Assembly (NCBI GenBank): GCA_900489925.1
Contig: UEHQ01000013.1
Coordinates: 39,595 to 103,594 of the forward strand
Source of the DNA: Hyphomicrobiales bacterium
Lineage (GTDB): Bacteria; Pseudomonadota; Alphaproteobacteria; Rhizobiales; Rhizobiaceae
Reading direction: 5' to 3'
DNA length: 64,000 nt
Of the stretch, positions 8,121 to 16,655 are shown piece after piece. Under the pieces are notes generated by a model. That model was given only the letters and a program-made list of their open reading frames with translations, was not told the DNA's origin and ran no database searches. A program made the translations under genes and the position numbers. The stretch's first letter is position 1; each line of letters begins with the position of its first letter.

Positions 8121-9239
8121 TCAGACGGCTATCGAATGCGTCCAGCCGTGTTGATCGTTCGACGCGCCCTGCTGCAGTCCGACCAGTTGCTTGCGCAACT
8201 CGGCGGTCAGCGCACCGGTCTGTCCGTCGCCGATCTTGAACTCGCCACCGGCGTGACGCACGAGGCCGATACCGGCCAACACGGCGGCAGTGCCGCAGGC
8301 AAACGCTTCCTTGAGCTTTCCGCTGGCAGCATCGGCCTTCCACTCGTCGAACGAGTAAAGGCGTTGCTCGACGCGGATGCCCCGCTCCTCGGCAAGCGCG
8401 ATCACCGATGCGCGGGTGATGCCCGGCAGAATGGTGCCGCCGAGCGGAGGCGTGACCATCGAGCCGTCCTGCATGACGAAGAATACGTTCATACCACCGA
8501 GTTCTTCGACCCAACGATGCTCGGCCGCGTCAAGAAACACGACCTGGTCGCATTCGCGCTTTGCGGCTTCCGACTGCGCAACAAGGCTAGCGGCATAATT
8601 GCCGCCGCACTTCGCAGCGCCTGTTCCGCCGCTGGCCGCGCGGGTGAATTCCGTTTCGACCCAGACGGAGACTGCCTTGCTGCCGCCCTTGAAGTAAGAA
8701 CCGGCAGGCGATGCGATGATGCAGAACACGTATTCCTGCGCCGGCCGCACGCCGAGGAACGCCTCGTTCGCAAACATGAACGGGCGGAGGTAGAGGCTGG
8801 CATCACCCGACGGGATCCAGGCCTTGTCAACGCGCACCAGCGCTTCGACCGCCTTGATGAAGAGCTCTTCCGGAACCGGCGGCATCGCCATGCGCAGCGC
8901 CGACTGTGCAAACCGCCGCGCATTCTCCTCGGGCCGGAACAGCAGGACACGCCCGTCCGCCGTCTTGTAGGCCTTCATGCCTTCGAAGATTTCCTGCGCG
9001 TAGTGGAGCACCGCGCTCGCCGGATCGATCGCCAGCGGCCGCCGCGGCGTCACCTTCGCATCGTGCCAGCCCTTGTCGGGCGTCCAGCGCGCGAGCACCA
9101 TATGGTCGGTGAAGATCTTGCCGAAGCCGGGCGTTTCAAGGGCCTGAGCTCTATCTGCGTCGGAAACGGGTGAGGTGTGGAAATCGATCTGGATCTCCGG
9201 CAGTTCTGGATTCGTAGTCATGGAAACAGCCTTGGACAT
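8121..9239 (-). CDS. ilvE: Branched-chain amino acid aminotransferase
   Basis: The 372-residue product is a fold-type IV PLP enzyme of the larger BCAT type. It transfers the amino group between leucine, isoleucine or valine and 2-oxoglutarate. Visible signatures are LHYAQEIFEGMKAY near residue 80, RPEENARRFA, LYLRPFMFA, and GAAKCGGNYAAS, whose lysine holds PLP. EELGGMNVFFV and the LPGITR segment complete the class IV pattern. The start is an ATG at 9239; a second in-frame ATG lies 18 bases inside. It is transcribed alone and ends in a clear terminator. Confidence 0.88.
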   Translation of the reverse strand: MSKAVSMTTNPELPEIQIDFHTSPVSDADRAQALETPGFGKIFTDHMVLARWTPDKGWHDAKVTPRRPLAIDPASAVLHYAQEIFEGMKAYKTADGRVLLFRPEENARRFAQSALRMAMPPVPEELFIKAVEALVRVDKAWIPSGDASLYLRPFMFANEAFLGVRPAQEYVFCIIASPAGSYFKGGSKAVSVWVETEFTRAASGGTGAAKCGGNYAASLVAQSEAAKRECDQVVFLDAAEHRWVEELGGMNVFFVMQDGSMVTPPLGGTILPGITRASVIALAEERGIRVEQRLYSFDEWKADAASGKLKEAFACGTAAVLAGIGLVRHAGGEFKIGDGQTGALTAELRKQLVGLQQGASNDQHGWTHSIAV

Positions 9240-9784
9240 GGCGCGCTATCCGCGCGTGACTCCGTCAACATAAAGGAAAACAACGAAACGAGCAGTAGCC
9301 CTTTCGTGCCCCGGTTTCAAGCAATCGCTCGAACGCGCCGAAGGCGGCCTCAGCGGCTGTTGGAAGCGCAGGCGGGGATTGCAGAAATCACGGCGCGATC
9401 GCCGAAATCGCTATCTCGACCCTTCCGGGCGCGCTGACCCGGCATATTGGTACAGACAGATGGAGAATGCCTTCTGCCCGCCACGACAGGTTGAGTTGAT
9501 TGTCGCGGCGAACTCCTTGGCGCCGCCGGCGCAACCATTGTTTCCATTGTACATTTTTTTCTAATACTCGATCACAGGCGTGGCGATTTCAGCCACCATT
9601 ACGTGTGGCAACAGACCTCTTTCAACGACGCCGCTAACCCTCGGTTAAAAATCATCCAAATCGGCCGGCGCCCGAAAGTTCGGGGTGCGAATATTAACTT
9701 TAGGTTAACCATAAACATCGTTTACCATCGGTGACGACCTTGAGAGTCGTTGATTCGAAAGTCCTACGCGAGATTTGCGAACGG
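9240..9784. other. Intergenic region upstream of ilvE and bcsN
   Basis: About 545 bases hold no convincing gene. The stretch must contain the promoters of the minus-strand aminotransferase and the plus-strand cellulose operon. A run of T at 9550-9561 follows a GC-rich near-palindrome around 9520-9536, which could be a plus-strand terminator of an unseen transcript. Two CtrA-like sites are listed separately. Confidence 0.6.
9634..9709 (+). promoter_or_regulatory. CtrA-like binding sites upstream of the cellulose operon
   Basis: At 9694-9709 the sequence reads TTAA, seven bases, TTAAC, then CAT, which matches the alphaproteobacterial CtrA consensus TTAA-N7-TTAAC and the half-site TTAACCAT. A weaker copy (CTAA-N7-TTAA) lies at 9634-9648. 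Both precede bcsN by 75-150 bases. Binding is inferred from the consensus only. Confidence 0.6.
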
Positions 9785-10804
9785 ATGAGAGGAAAGACGA
9801 TTACTGCGGCCAGACACATGCGTTTGCTGAGAGTGTTATCGCTGACGGCGTTAGCCGGGCTTGCTGTCGGCTGCACCTCCACAGGAGGCGTAAGACAACC
9901 AAACGTTGCGGAAACCGTAGCAAGCGAAAAAGCGCTTGCCCTGCCGCCGCCTGGCGGCCCTTCCATCGTAAGTGTCGTCGAGCGGAAGCACGGCAACGGT
10001 GCCGAGCAGACGATCTCGCTTTTCACCTCGTCGTCCGTACCCGGCCAGAACTTCCTCAAGGTGCAATTCATCGGCGCGAACGGCGTCAACCAGGGAACCG
10101 GCAACGCGTCCCATAGGACAATCTCAGGGAGCCAGGTTTCTCGCGAGGCGTTTGCGGCGGCGCCCGGCGTGCCGATGGTGACGTCGCCAACCTTCCTGCA
10201 GAACAGTTATGGCCCGTTCGGCTACGCGTCCGGCCAAAGCCGGTCAGGCGACACCTGCGTCTACGCCTGGCAACAGATCAGCTCCAGCCGCAACGCGATG
10301 ACGCAGGCCCGTAACTTCGGGATGATCCAGGTGCGGCTACGCCTCTGCGATGCGCGCGCAACCGAACGCCAGCTGCTCGGCATCGTCTATGGCTACACCG
10401 TCGTTGGCTCTTTCGACGGTGAGATCTGGAATCCCTACGGCGCCCCCCGGGGCGCTGATCCGACGATCGGAGGCACCGGCAGTCCGATTTATCCCGATGC
10501 GGGCGGTTACCGCGGCGTGCCGATGTCATTCGGATACGAGCCTGCGGCGGAGCCCCCTCGCCCAGCCGTCACGCGACGCGCCGCTGCCACAACTCCGGCA
10601 GCCCCCGCCGCACTCCCTGCGGCGGTCGGGCCACGCGTGCCGCTTCCTGACATGCCGGGCGGCGCACCGCAGGCGAGCATAGAGGCGCCGGTCGCACCGG
10701 TCGCCAGACAGACAGACCAACAGACGGTGACAGCGAGCGGTGTGACCGTGCCGTCGCCGGATTGCATAGGCGACGCGGCCATGACGACCGCTTGCCGGAG
10801 ATAG
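9785..10804 (+). CDS. bcsN: Cellulose biosynthesis lipoprotein BcsN
   Basis: This protein of about 339 residues matches the rhizobial BcsN type found at the head of bcs operons. A lipoprotein signal is clear: a basic start, LLRVLSLTALAGLAVGC with the lipobox cysteine, then a mature N-terminus of TSTGG. The middle domain has paired cysteines (DTCVYAWQQI and RLRLCDAR) and the tail is rich in Pro and Ala. The start is uncertain: ATG 9785 or ATG 9818 both give a good signal peptide, and GTG 9731 extends it further. Its mechanistic role in cellulose export is not established; being first in the operon and lipid-anchored, it may help the envelope passage. Confidence 0.75.
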   Translation: MRGKTITAARHMRLLRVLSLTALAGLAVGCTSTGGVRQPNVAETVASEKALALPPPGGPSIVSVVERKHGNGAEQTISLFTSSSVPGQNFLKVQFIGANGVNQGTGNASHRTISGSQVSREAFAAAPGVPMVTSPTFLQNSYGPFGYASGQSRSGDTCVYAWQQISSSRNAMTQARNFGMIQVRLRLCDARATERQLLGIVYGYTVVGSFDGEIWNPYGAPRGADPTIGGTGSPIYPDAGGYRGVPMSFGYEPAAEPPRPAVTRRAAATTPAAPAALPAAVGPRVPLPDMPGGAPQASIEAPVAPVARQTDQQTVTASGVTVPSPDCIGDAAMTTACRR

Positions 10805-10858
10805 TTTGATTCAACCGGAGCGCCATGCGCCCGATTTGTTGCTTTCGAAGGGACGCCG

Positions 10859-13054
10859 ATGCATAAAGCCCTAAGCATCATCATATGGGCCGTGGTTTCG
10901 CTCTGCGTGATCGTGCTGATCACCCTGCCGGTCAACCTGCAGACGCAGCTGATCGCGAGCATAACCGTCGTCGCGGTCATGGCGATCATCAAGGGATTGA
11001 AGGCGGAAGGCACATGGCGGCTCGTCGCGCTGGCCTTCGGTACCGCGATCGTCCTGCGCTATGTCTATTGGCGCACGACGAACACCCTGCCCCCGGTCAA
11101 CCAGCCGGAAAACTTCATTCCCGGCCTGCTGCTCTACCTCGCGGAAATGTACAGCGTCGCCATGCTGGCGCTCAGCCTGTTTATCGTGGCGACGCCCCTG
11201 CCGTCCCGCCCCTCACGGGCCGCCAGCGAAGATCGCTTTCCCCATGTCGACGTCTTCGTTCCGTCCTACAACGAGGATTCCCATCTGCTCGCCAACACCC
11301 TGGCTGCGGCAAAGGCAATGGATTACCCCGCCGAAAAGCTTCACGTCTGGCTTCTCGACGACGGCGGCACGCTCCAGAAGCGCAATTCCAACAAGCTCCT
11401 GGAGGCCCAGGCCGCCGTCGCCCGCCACAACGAACTCAAGAAGCTGTGCGAAGATCTCGACGTCAAATATCTGACGCGTGACCGCAACGAGCATGCCAAG
11501 GCCGGCAATCTCAACAACGGCATGCAGCACTCCTCCGGTGAACTCATTGCCGTCTTCGATGCCGACCATGCGCCGGCCCGCGACTTCCTGCTCGAAACAG
11601 TCGGCTATTTCGATGACGATCCGAAGCTTTTCCTCGTCCAGACGCCGCACTTCTTCATCAATCCCGATCCGCTGGAACGAAACCTCCGCACATTCGACAA
11701 CATGCCGAGCGAGAACGAGATGTTCTACGGGATCATCCAGCGCGGTCTCGACAAGTGGAATGCGGCCTTCTTCTGCGGCTCGGCCGCCGTTCTCAGCCGC
11801 CGGGCGCTGGAATCGCAAAACGGCTTCAGCGGCATCAGTATCACCGAGGACTGTGAGACGGCCCTTGCCCTGCATGGCAGCGGCTGGAACAGCATCTATG
11901 TCGACAAGCCGCTGATCGCCGGCCTCCAACCCGCAACCTTCGCGAGCTTCATCGGCCAGCGCAGCCGCTGGGCTCAGGGCATGATGCAGATCCTACGCTT
12001 CCGCTTCCCGCTTCTGAAGCGCGGCCTGACGATACCGCAGCGCCTCTGCTACATGTCGTCGACGCTCTTCTGGCTCTTCCCGTTTCCGCGCACGATCTTT
12101 CTGTTTGCGCCGCTCTTCTATCTCTTCTTCGATCTGGAAATCTTCACGGCCTCCGGCGGCGAGTTCCTGGCCTACACGCTCGCCTACATGCTCGTGAACC
12201 TGATGATGCAGAACTACCTTTACGGTTCCTTCCGTTGGCCGTGGATCTCGGAGCTCTACGAGTATGTGCAGACGGTACACCTGCTGCCCGCTGTCGTCTC
12301 GGTTATGCTCAATCCGCGAAAGCCGACCTTCAAGGTGACTGCCAAGGACGAGTCGATCGCAGTCAGCCGTTTGTCGGAAATCAGCCGGCCGTTCTTCGTC
12401 ATCTTCGCCGTCCAGCTGGTGGCGCTCGCAGTGACGATCTTCCGCATCTATGCCGAACCCTACAAGGCCGACGTCACTCTCGTCGTGGGCGGCTGGAACG
12501 TGATCAACCTGATCATGGCCGGCTGTGCGCTCGGCGTCGTCTCCGAGCGCGGCGAACGCGCCTCGTCGCGCCGCGTCCGCGTCAACCGCCGATGCGAGTT
12601 TGGCGTCAACGGCAAGTGGTACACCGCCTCGATCGAGGACGTTTCGGTTCACGGTGCCCGCTTGCACGTCTTCAACAAGATGCTTGATCCGATGGTCATC
12701 GGTGCCGAGGGCGAAATCCGCTTCCAGCCCTATAGCGGCGCAGAGATGGAAACGCTGCCGCTGATCGTCCGCAATATCCAGCCGTCGGGCGAAATCCTCG
12801 CGGTGGGTTGCCAGTACATTCCCAAGAGCGCGCTCGACCACCGACTGATCGCCGACCTGATGTTTGCCAACTCCAACCAATGGACGCAATTCCAGCAGGG
12901 ACGTCGCCGCAACCCCGGCCTTATCCGCGGAACGATCTGGTTCCTGGGACTGTCGCTTTATCAAACGAGTCGCGGGCTGGTCTATTTCTTCCGCAGCATG
13001 CGGCCGGAGCGTGACCGGCAACAGCAGCAGCAGGCGGCAAAGGCGAACGGCTGA
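10859..13054 (+). CDS. bcsA: Cellulose synthase catalytic subunit BcsA
   Basis: The 731-residue inner-membrane glycosyltransferase (GT2) polymerises glucose from UDP-glucose and moves the chain across the membrane. The catalytic motifs are all present: LLDDGGT (about residue 165), the DxD in FDADHAP (about 234), TEDCETAL (about 330) and QRSRW (about 367). Membrane helices flank the catalytic domain. A C-terminal PilZ domain has the Arg-rich RRVRVNRR motif and DVSVHGA, a complete DxSxxG, so activation by cyclic di-GMP is expected. The stop overlaps the bcsB start in ATGA, indicating coupled translation. Confidence 0.96.
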   Translation: MHKALSIIIWAVVSLCVIVLITLPVNLQTQLIASITVVAVMAIIKGLKAEGTWRLVALAFGTAIVLRYVYWRTTNTLPPVNQPENFIPGLLLYLAEMYSVAMLALSLFIVATPLPSRPSRAASEDRFPHVDVFVPSYNEDSHLLANTLAAAKAMDYPAEKLHVWLLDDGGTLQKRNSNKLLEAQAAVARHNELKKLCEDLDVKYLTRDRNEHAKAGNLNNGMQHSSGELIAVFDADHAPARDFLLETVGYFDDDPKLFLVQTPHFFINPDPLERNLRTFDNMPSENEMFYGIIQRGLDKWNAAFFCGSAAVLSRRALESQNGFSGISITEDCETALALHGSGWNSIYVDKPLIAGLQPATFASFIGQRSRWAQGMMQILRFRFPLLKRGLTIPQRLCYMSSTLFWLFPFPRTIFLFAPLFYLFFDLEIFTASGGEFLAYTLAYMLVNLMMQNYLYGSFRWPWISELYEYVQTVHLLPAVVSVMLNPRKPTFKVTAKDESIAVSRLSEISRPFFVIFAVQLVALAVTIFRIYAEPYKADVTLVVGGWNVINLIMAGCALGVVSERGERASSRRVRVNRRCEFGVNGKWYTASIEDVSVHGARLHVFNKMLDPMVIGAEGEIRFQPYSGAEMETLPLIVRNIQPSGEILAVGCQYIPKSALDHRLIADLMFANSNQWTQFQQGRRRNPGLIRGTIWFLGLSLYQTSRGLVYFFRSMRPERDRQQQQQAAKANG

Positions 13055-15609
13055 TGAAGAAGGTTCTCTACGCTTCGTTCCTTCTCGTCGGCGCTTCGGC
13101 AATCGCCTACGCGCAGACCGCACCGTTCGACATGTCTGGCGAACGGTCGCAAGGCGGCCAGCCGGTCGTGCCACGGCTGACCCTGCCTGCCACGCCAACG
13201 ACACCCCCGGCTCAGCCTGCACCGCAAACGCCACCGGCGTCACAGCCATCACCCCCTGTAGCAGCGCCGGTACCGCCGCTCTCGCTGCAGCCGGCCGCGA
13301 CCGCGGAACCGGCAGCGCCTGCACCGGTGCAAGCGCCGCCTGTTGTCCTTCTGCCTGCGAACCCGATCGTCACGACACCCGCTGCCCCCACCCCAGCAGC
13401 AGCACCTGCCCCTGCGCCGGCGCCGCCGGCGATAACGCGTCAGGCAGTCACCCAACCCGCCTCCGGCGATATTCGCCGCTATGTCGTACCCTTCGCAAAG
13501 TTCGGCCTCGACGGTGAATATGACCGCAAGTCATGGTCGCTCTACCTGACGCCCGAGCAGGCCGCCTCGCCTGCCAAGTTCCATTTTTCCTATCAGAACG
13601 CCGTCGTCGTTGCCCCCGAAGCCTCGCAGCTGACAATTCTGATCAACAACAGGATGATCGGCCAGCAGCAGATCGGCTCGTCGGAGGGCGCAACCCAAGT
13701 CTCCTTCGACGTCCCCCCGGGGCTGCTGCAGCCCGGCGCCAATCTGCTGACATTCGAAGCGAGCCATCGCCACCGCACAGACTGCACCGTTCAATCGACC
13801 TATGAGCTCTGGTCCGATATCGATCCCGAACAGACCTTCCTGGAGTTTTCCGGAAGAGACGCGGCCAAAGTCTCCAGCACCGACGCCATCCGCGCGATCG
13901 GCGTCGACGGCGCAGCCAAGACGCAGTTCAATTTCGTTGTTCCAGCACTGGAACAACCCGGCACCACGAAGCCGCTTCTAAGGCTTGCACAGGGGCTCGC
14001 GGTCCTGAGCGGTATGCCCAACGAGACATTCTCGTTCTCGGCCGACTCGCTGCCACCATCCGGCCCAGGCAAGATGGCTGTCATCGTCGGCACGCCGGCG
14101 GAACTGCAGCCGGTCTTCGCAGCCCCTTCGGCGGCACAAACAGCTCCCCTGGCAGCCTTCGTCAGCGATCCGCGCTCCGGGTCACCTGTCCTTCTGGTAA
14201 GCGGCCCCTCGTGGCCCGCGATTTCCTCGGCGATCGACACGATCGTTTCCACGACGGACCGCGATCCCAACGTCCGGCGCGATACGCTCGCGACGCAGCG
14301 TTGGGTAGCGCCCGACGCACCGCTGCTCTTCGGAGACAGCAGGCTTTCACTCTCACAGCTCGGCGTGAAGACGACCGAGTTCTCTGGTCGCCGCTTCCGT
14401 ACGAACTTCAATGTCGCGGTACCGGCGGACTTCTATGCCGATGCCTACGGCGAGGCGATGGTGTTGCTCGACGCCGCCTACACGCAGGATGTGCAGCCCG
14501 GCAGCCATGTCGACATCTACGTCAACGGCAATATCGCTTCCACCGTGCCGATCACGTCGACCGGCGGCGGCATCTTCCGCCACCTGCCGATCCGCGTCAC
14601 GATGCGGCACTTCAAGCCGGGCCTGAATACGCTTTCGCTCGAAGTGATCATGATGACCAAGGAGGACGAGATCTGCGTGCCCGGGACGACGGCAGGAGCC
14701 GGCCCCCGTTTCGCACTCTTCGATACCAGCGAATTCCACATGCCGGACTTTGCCCGGGTCGGGCAGCGCCCCAACCTCGGCGCACTGGCTGGGACCGGCT
14801 ACCCCTTCGGTCGCAGCACCGACCCGATCCCCTTGTTTCTGGACCGCGTCGATCCCGATACGCTGTCGGCAACGGCAACCGTCCTCGGCCAGATGGCCGT
14901 CGTCGCAGGGCGTCCCCTTCCGGTTGAGCCAGCCGCATCGCCGGCCGCCGTCGGTGCGCGTGATGCGATCTTCGTCGGCTCCATCTCACAGATGCCTCCC
15001 GCCGTCCTTTCGCAGTTGAACATCTCGACAGCCAGCCAGGCATCGTGGCGGCCGGCAACGGCCGCGCAGGCCAGCCAACCGGAATCGTCTGTGACCTTCG
15101 ACGAATGGCGCTCCAAGGTGAGCGGCGGCGTCTGGCGCGGACAGATCACATCGTTCCAGGAATGGCTGCGGCGCAACTTCGACATTTCATTGAGCTCGCT
15201 GCAGTTCGTCCCCGGTGCCGAAGAGATCTTCACGCCCTCAAACGTCGACAGCTTCATGATTGCCCAGGGGACCAGCGCTGCAGGCGACTCGTCGTGGACG
15301 GTCGTCACCGCGCCATCCTCGAAGGATCTTCGCGAGGGCGCGGAAGCCCTGACGGCGCAGGAGAACTGGCCGCAGATCGCTGGCCACATCACGACCTACT
15401 CCAGCAAGACCGGCAAGATCGAAACGGTGCCCGTCAGCCGTTTTGACTTCGTGTCCTCGCAACCGTGGTCGATCTCCAACTATCGCCTGATCGCCGCGAA
15501 CTGGCTCTCGACCAACATTCTCTCCTATGCGGTCTTGTTGGTGGTGCTCGCGCTGCTGATCGGTGTCACGACCTCGGCCATGCTCGCAAGACTCGGCAGG
15601 CGCGAATGA
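13054..15609 (+). CDS. bcsB: Cellulose synthase periplasmic subunit BcsB
   Basis: The 851-residue protein has a signal peptide ending YAQT, a long Pro/Ala-rich linker (about residues 30-130) and then the periplasmic jelly-roll and flavodoxin-like repeats of BcsB. A single C-terminal membrane helix (about 820-845) anchors it next to BcsA. In the known complex BcsB guides the growing chain through the periplasm. The start overlaps the bcsA stop and the stop overlaps the bcsZ start (both ATGA). The N-terminal low-complexity linker is longer than in enterobacterial BcsB. Confidence 0.94.
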   Translation: MKKVLYASFLLVGASAIAYAQTAPFDMSGERSQGGQPVVPRLTLPATPTTPPAQPAPQTPPASQPSPPVAAPVPPLSLQPAATAEPAAPAPVQAPPVVLLPANPIVTTPAAPTPAAAPAPAPAPPAITRQAVTQPASGDIRRYVVPFAKFGLDGEYDRKSWSLYLTPEQAASPAKFHFSYQNAVVVAPEASQLTILINNRMIGQQQIGSSEGATQVSFDVPPGLLQPGANLLTFEASHRHRTDCTVQSTYELWSDIDPEQTFLEFSGRDAAKVSSTDAIRAIGVDGAAKTQFNFVVPALEQPGTTKPLLRLAQGLAVLSGMPNETFSFSADSLPPSGPGKMAVIVGTPAELQPVFAAPSAAQTAPLAAFVSDPRSGSPVLLVSGPSWPAISSAIDTIVSTTDRDPNVRRDTLATQRWVAPDAPLLFGDSRLSLSQLGVKTTEFSGRRFRTNFNVAVPADFYADAYGEAMVLLDAAYTQDVQPGSHVDIYVNGNIASTVPITSTGGGIFRHLPIRVTMRHFKPGLNTLSLEVIMMTKEDEICVPGTTAGAGPRFALFDTSEFHMPDFARVGQRPNLGALAGTGYPFGRSTDPIPLFLDRVDPDTLSATATVLGQMAVVAGRPLPVEPAASPAAVGARDAIFVGSISQMPPAVLSQLNISTASQASWRPATAAQASQPESSVTFDEWRSKVSGGVWRGQITSFQEWLRRNFDISLSSLQFVPGAEEIFTPSNVDSFMIAQGTSAAGDSSWTVVTAPSSKDLREGAEALTAQENWPQIAGHITTYSSKTGKIETVPVSRFDFVSSQPWSISNYRLIAANWLSTNILSYAVLLVVLALLIGVTTSAMLARLGRRE

Positions 15610-16655
15610 GACGTTGGCGCAAACTCCTTCTGGCCGGCGGCTTTGCGCTGCTTGCGGCGTGCCAACCGGCGGCGGCGCAGCGTGCCGCTATCCCGTCCGA
15701 AGCCTGGAGCGCCTACAAGGCGAAGTTCCTGGATGCCAACGGCCGCATCATCGATAACGGCAACGGCGGCATCAGCCACAGCGAGGGGCAAGGCTACGGA
15801 CTTCTGCTGGCCTATCTGGCCAACAACCCCGCCGATTTCGAGCAGATCTGGTACTTCACTCGAACCGAATTGCTGCTGCGAAACGATGGCCTTGCGGTCT
15901 GGAAATGGGACCCCGCCGTCACTCCCCACGTTACCGATACCAACAATGCATCCGATGGCGATCTGCTGATCGCTTACGCGCTGGCACTGGCAGGTTCAGC
16001 CTGGAACAAGAGCGACTATGTCGAGTCAGCTGCGGCCATCGCGCAAGCCCTGTTGTCCCACGCCGTCATAAGCTCCGGCGGCCGCACCATTCTCTTGCCT
16101 GGTGTGGATGGCTTCAACGCGCCGGAAAGGAAAGACGGGCCCGTTATCAACCCGTCCTACTGGATCTATGAAGCGCTGCCGGTCATGGAACTGCTGGCCC
16201 CTTCCAAGGCGTGGCAGAAGCTGTCTCAGGATGGCCTTTCTCTGCTTCACTCCATGCAGTTCGGACCGCGCAAGCTTCCCGCCGATTGGGTCAGCCTGAA
16301 CCGGCAGCCGCGGCCGGCAGACGGTTTCGATGCCGAGTTCGGCTACAACGCCATCCGTATTCCGCTTTATCTTGCCCGCGCGGGAGTTTCGGACAAGGCA
16401 CTGCTGCTACGGTTTCGAACAGGAATGACCGCCGACGGCAATACGCCGGCCACGATCGACTTGACGACCGGAAAGCCGAAGCACGAGCTTCCCGATCCCG
16501 GTTATCAAATTGTTAACGATGTTGTGGCCTGTGTGACTGACGGAACGAAGCTTCCCGCGTCGTCCCGACAGTTCGCGCCGTTATTCTACTATCCGTCCAC
16601 CCTGCAACTGCTTGGGTTGGCCTTCGTCGGGGAGAAACATCCGGAGTGTCTGTGA
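15606..16655 (+). CDS. bcsZ: Endo-1,4-beta-glucanase BcsZ (GH8)
   Basis: This 349-residue exported enzyme belongs to glycoside hydrolase family 8, the cellulase found in bcs operons. The general acid lies in SHSEGQGYGLLLA (Glu near residue 60) and the catalytic aspartate in NNASDGDLLIAYAL. YWIYEALPVM and IRIPLYLARAG are further family motifs. The N-terminus can be read as a lipoprotein signal (LLAAC) or as a Sec signal ending AAAQ. BcsZ trims cellulose and is needed for normal synthesis in relatives. Its start overlaps the bcsB stop, and its last codons overlap the next gene by ten bases. Confidence 0.93.
   Translation: MRRWRKLLLAGGFALLAACQPAAAQRAAIPSEAWSAYKAKFLDANGRIIDNGNGGISHSEGQGYGLLLAYLANNPADFEQIWYFTRTELLLRNDGLAVWKWDPAVTPHVTDTNNASDGDLLIAYALALAGSAWNKSDYVESAAAIAQALLSHAVISSGGRTILLPGVDGFNAPERKDGPVINPSYWIYEALPVMELLAPSKAWQKLSQDGLSLLHSMQFGPRKLPADWVSLNRQPRPADGFDAEFGYNAIRIPLYLARAGVSDKALLLRFRTGMTADGNTPATIDLTTGKPKHELPDPGYQIVNDVVACVTDGTKLPASSRQFAPLFYYPSTLQLLGLAFVGEKHPECL

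Noticed and set aside
8112..9173. Plus-strand frame of 353 codons across ilvE
   Set aside because: It is antisense to a complete aminotransferase; its Arg/His-rich composition is typical of a shadow frame in GC-rich DNA.
11993..13324. Minus-strand frame of 443 codons across bcsA/bcsB
   Set aside because: Composition is skewed and it is antisense to complete BcsA and BcsB motifs.
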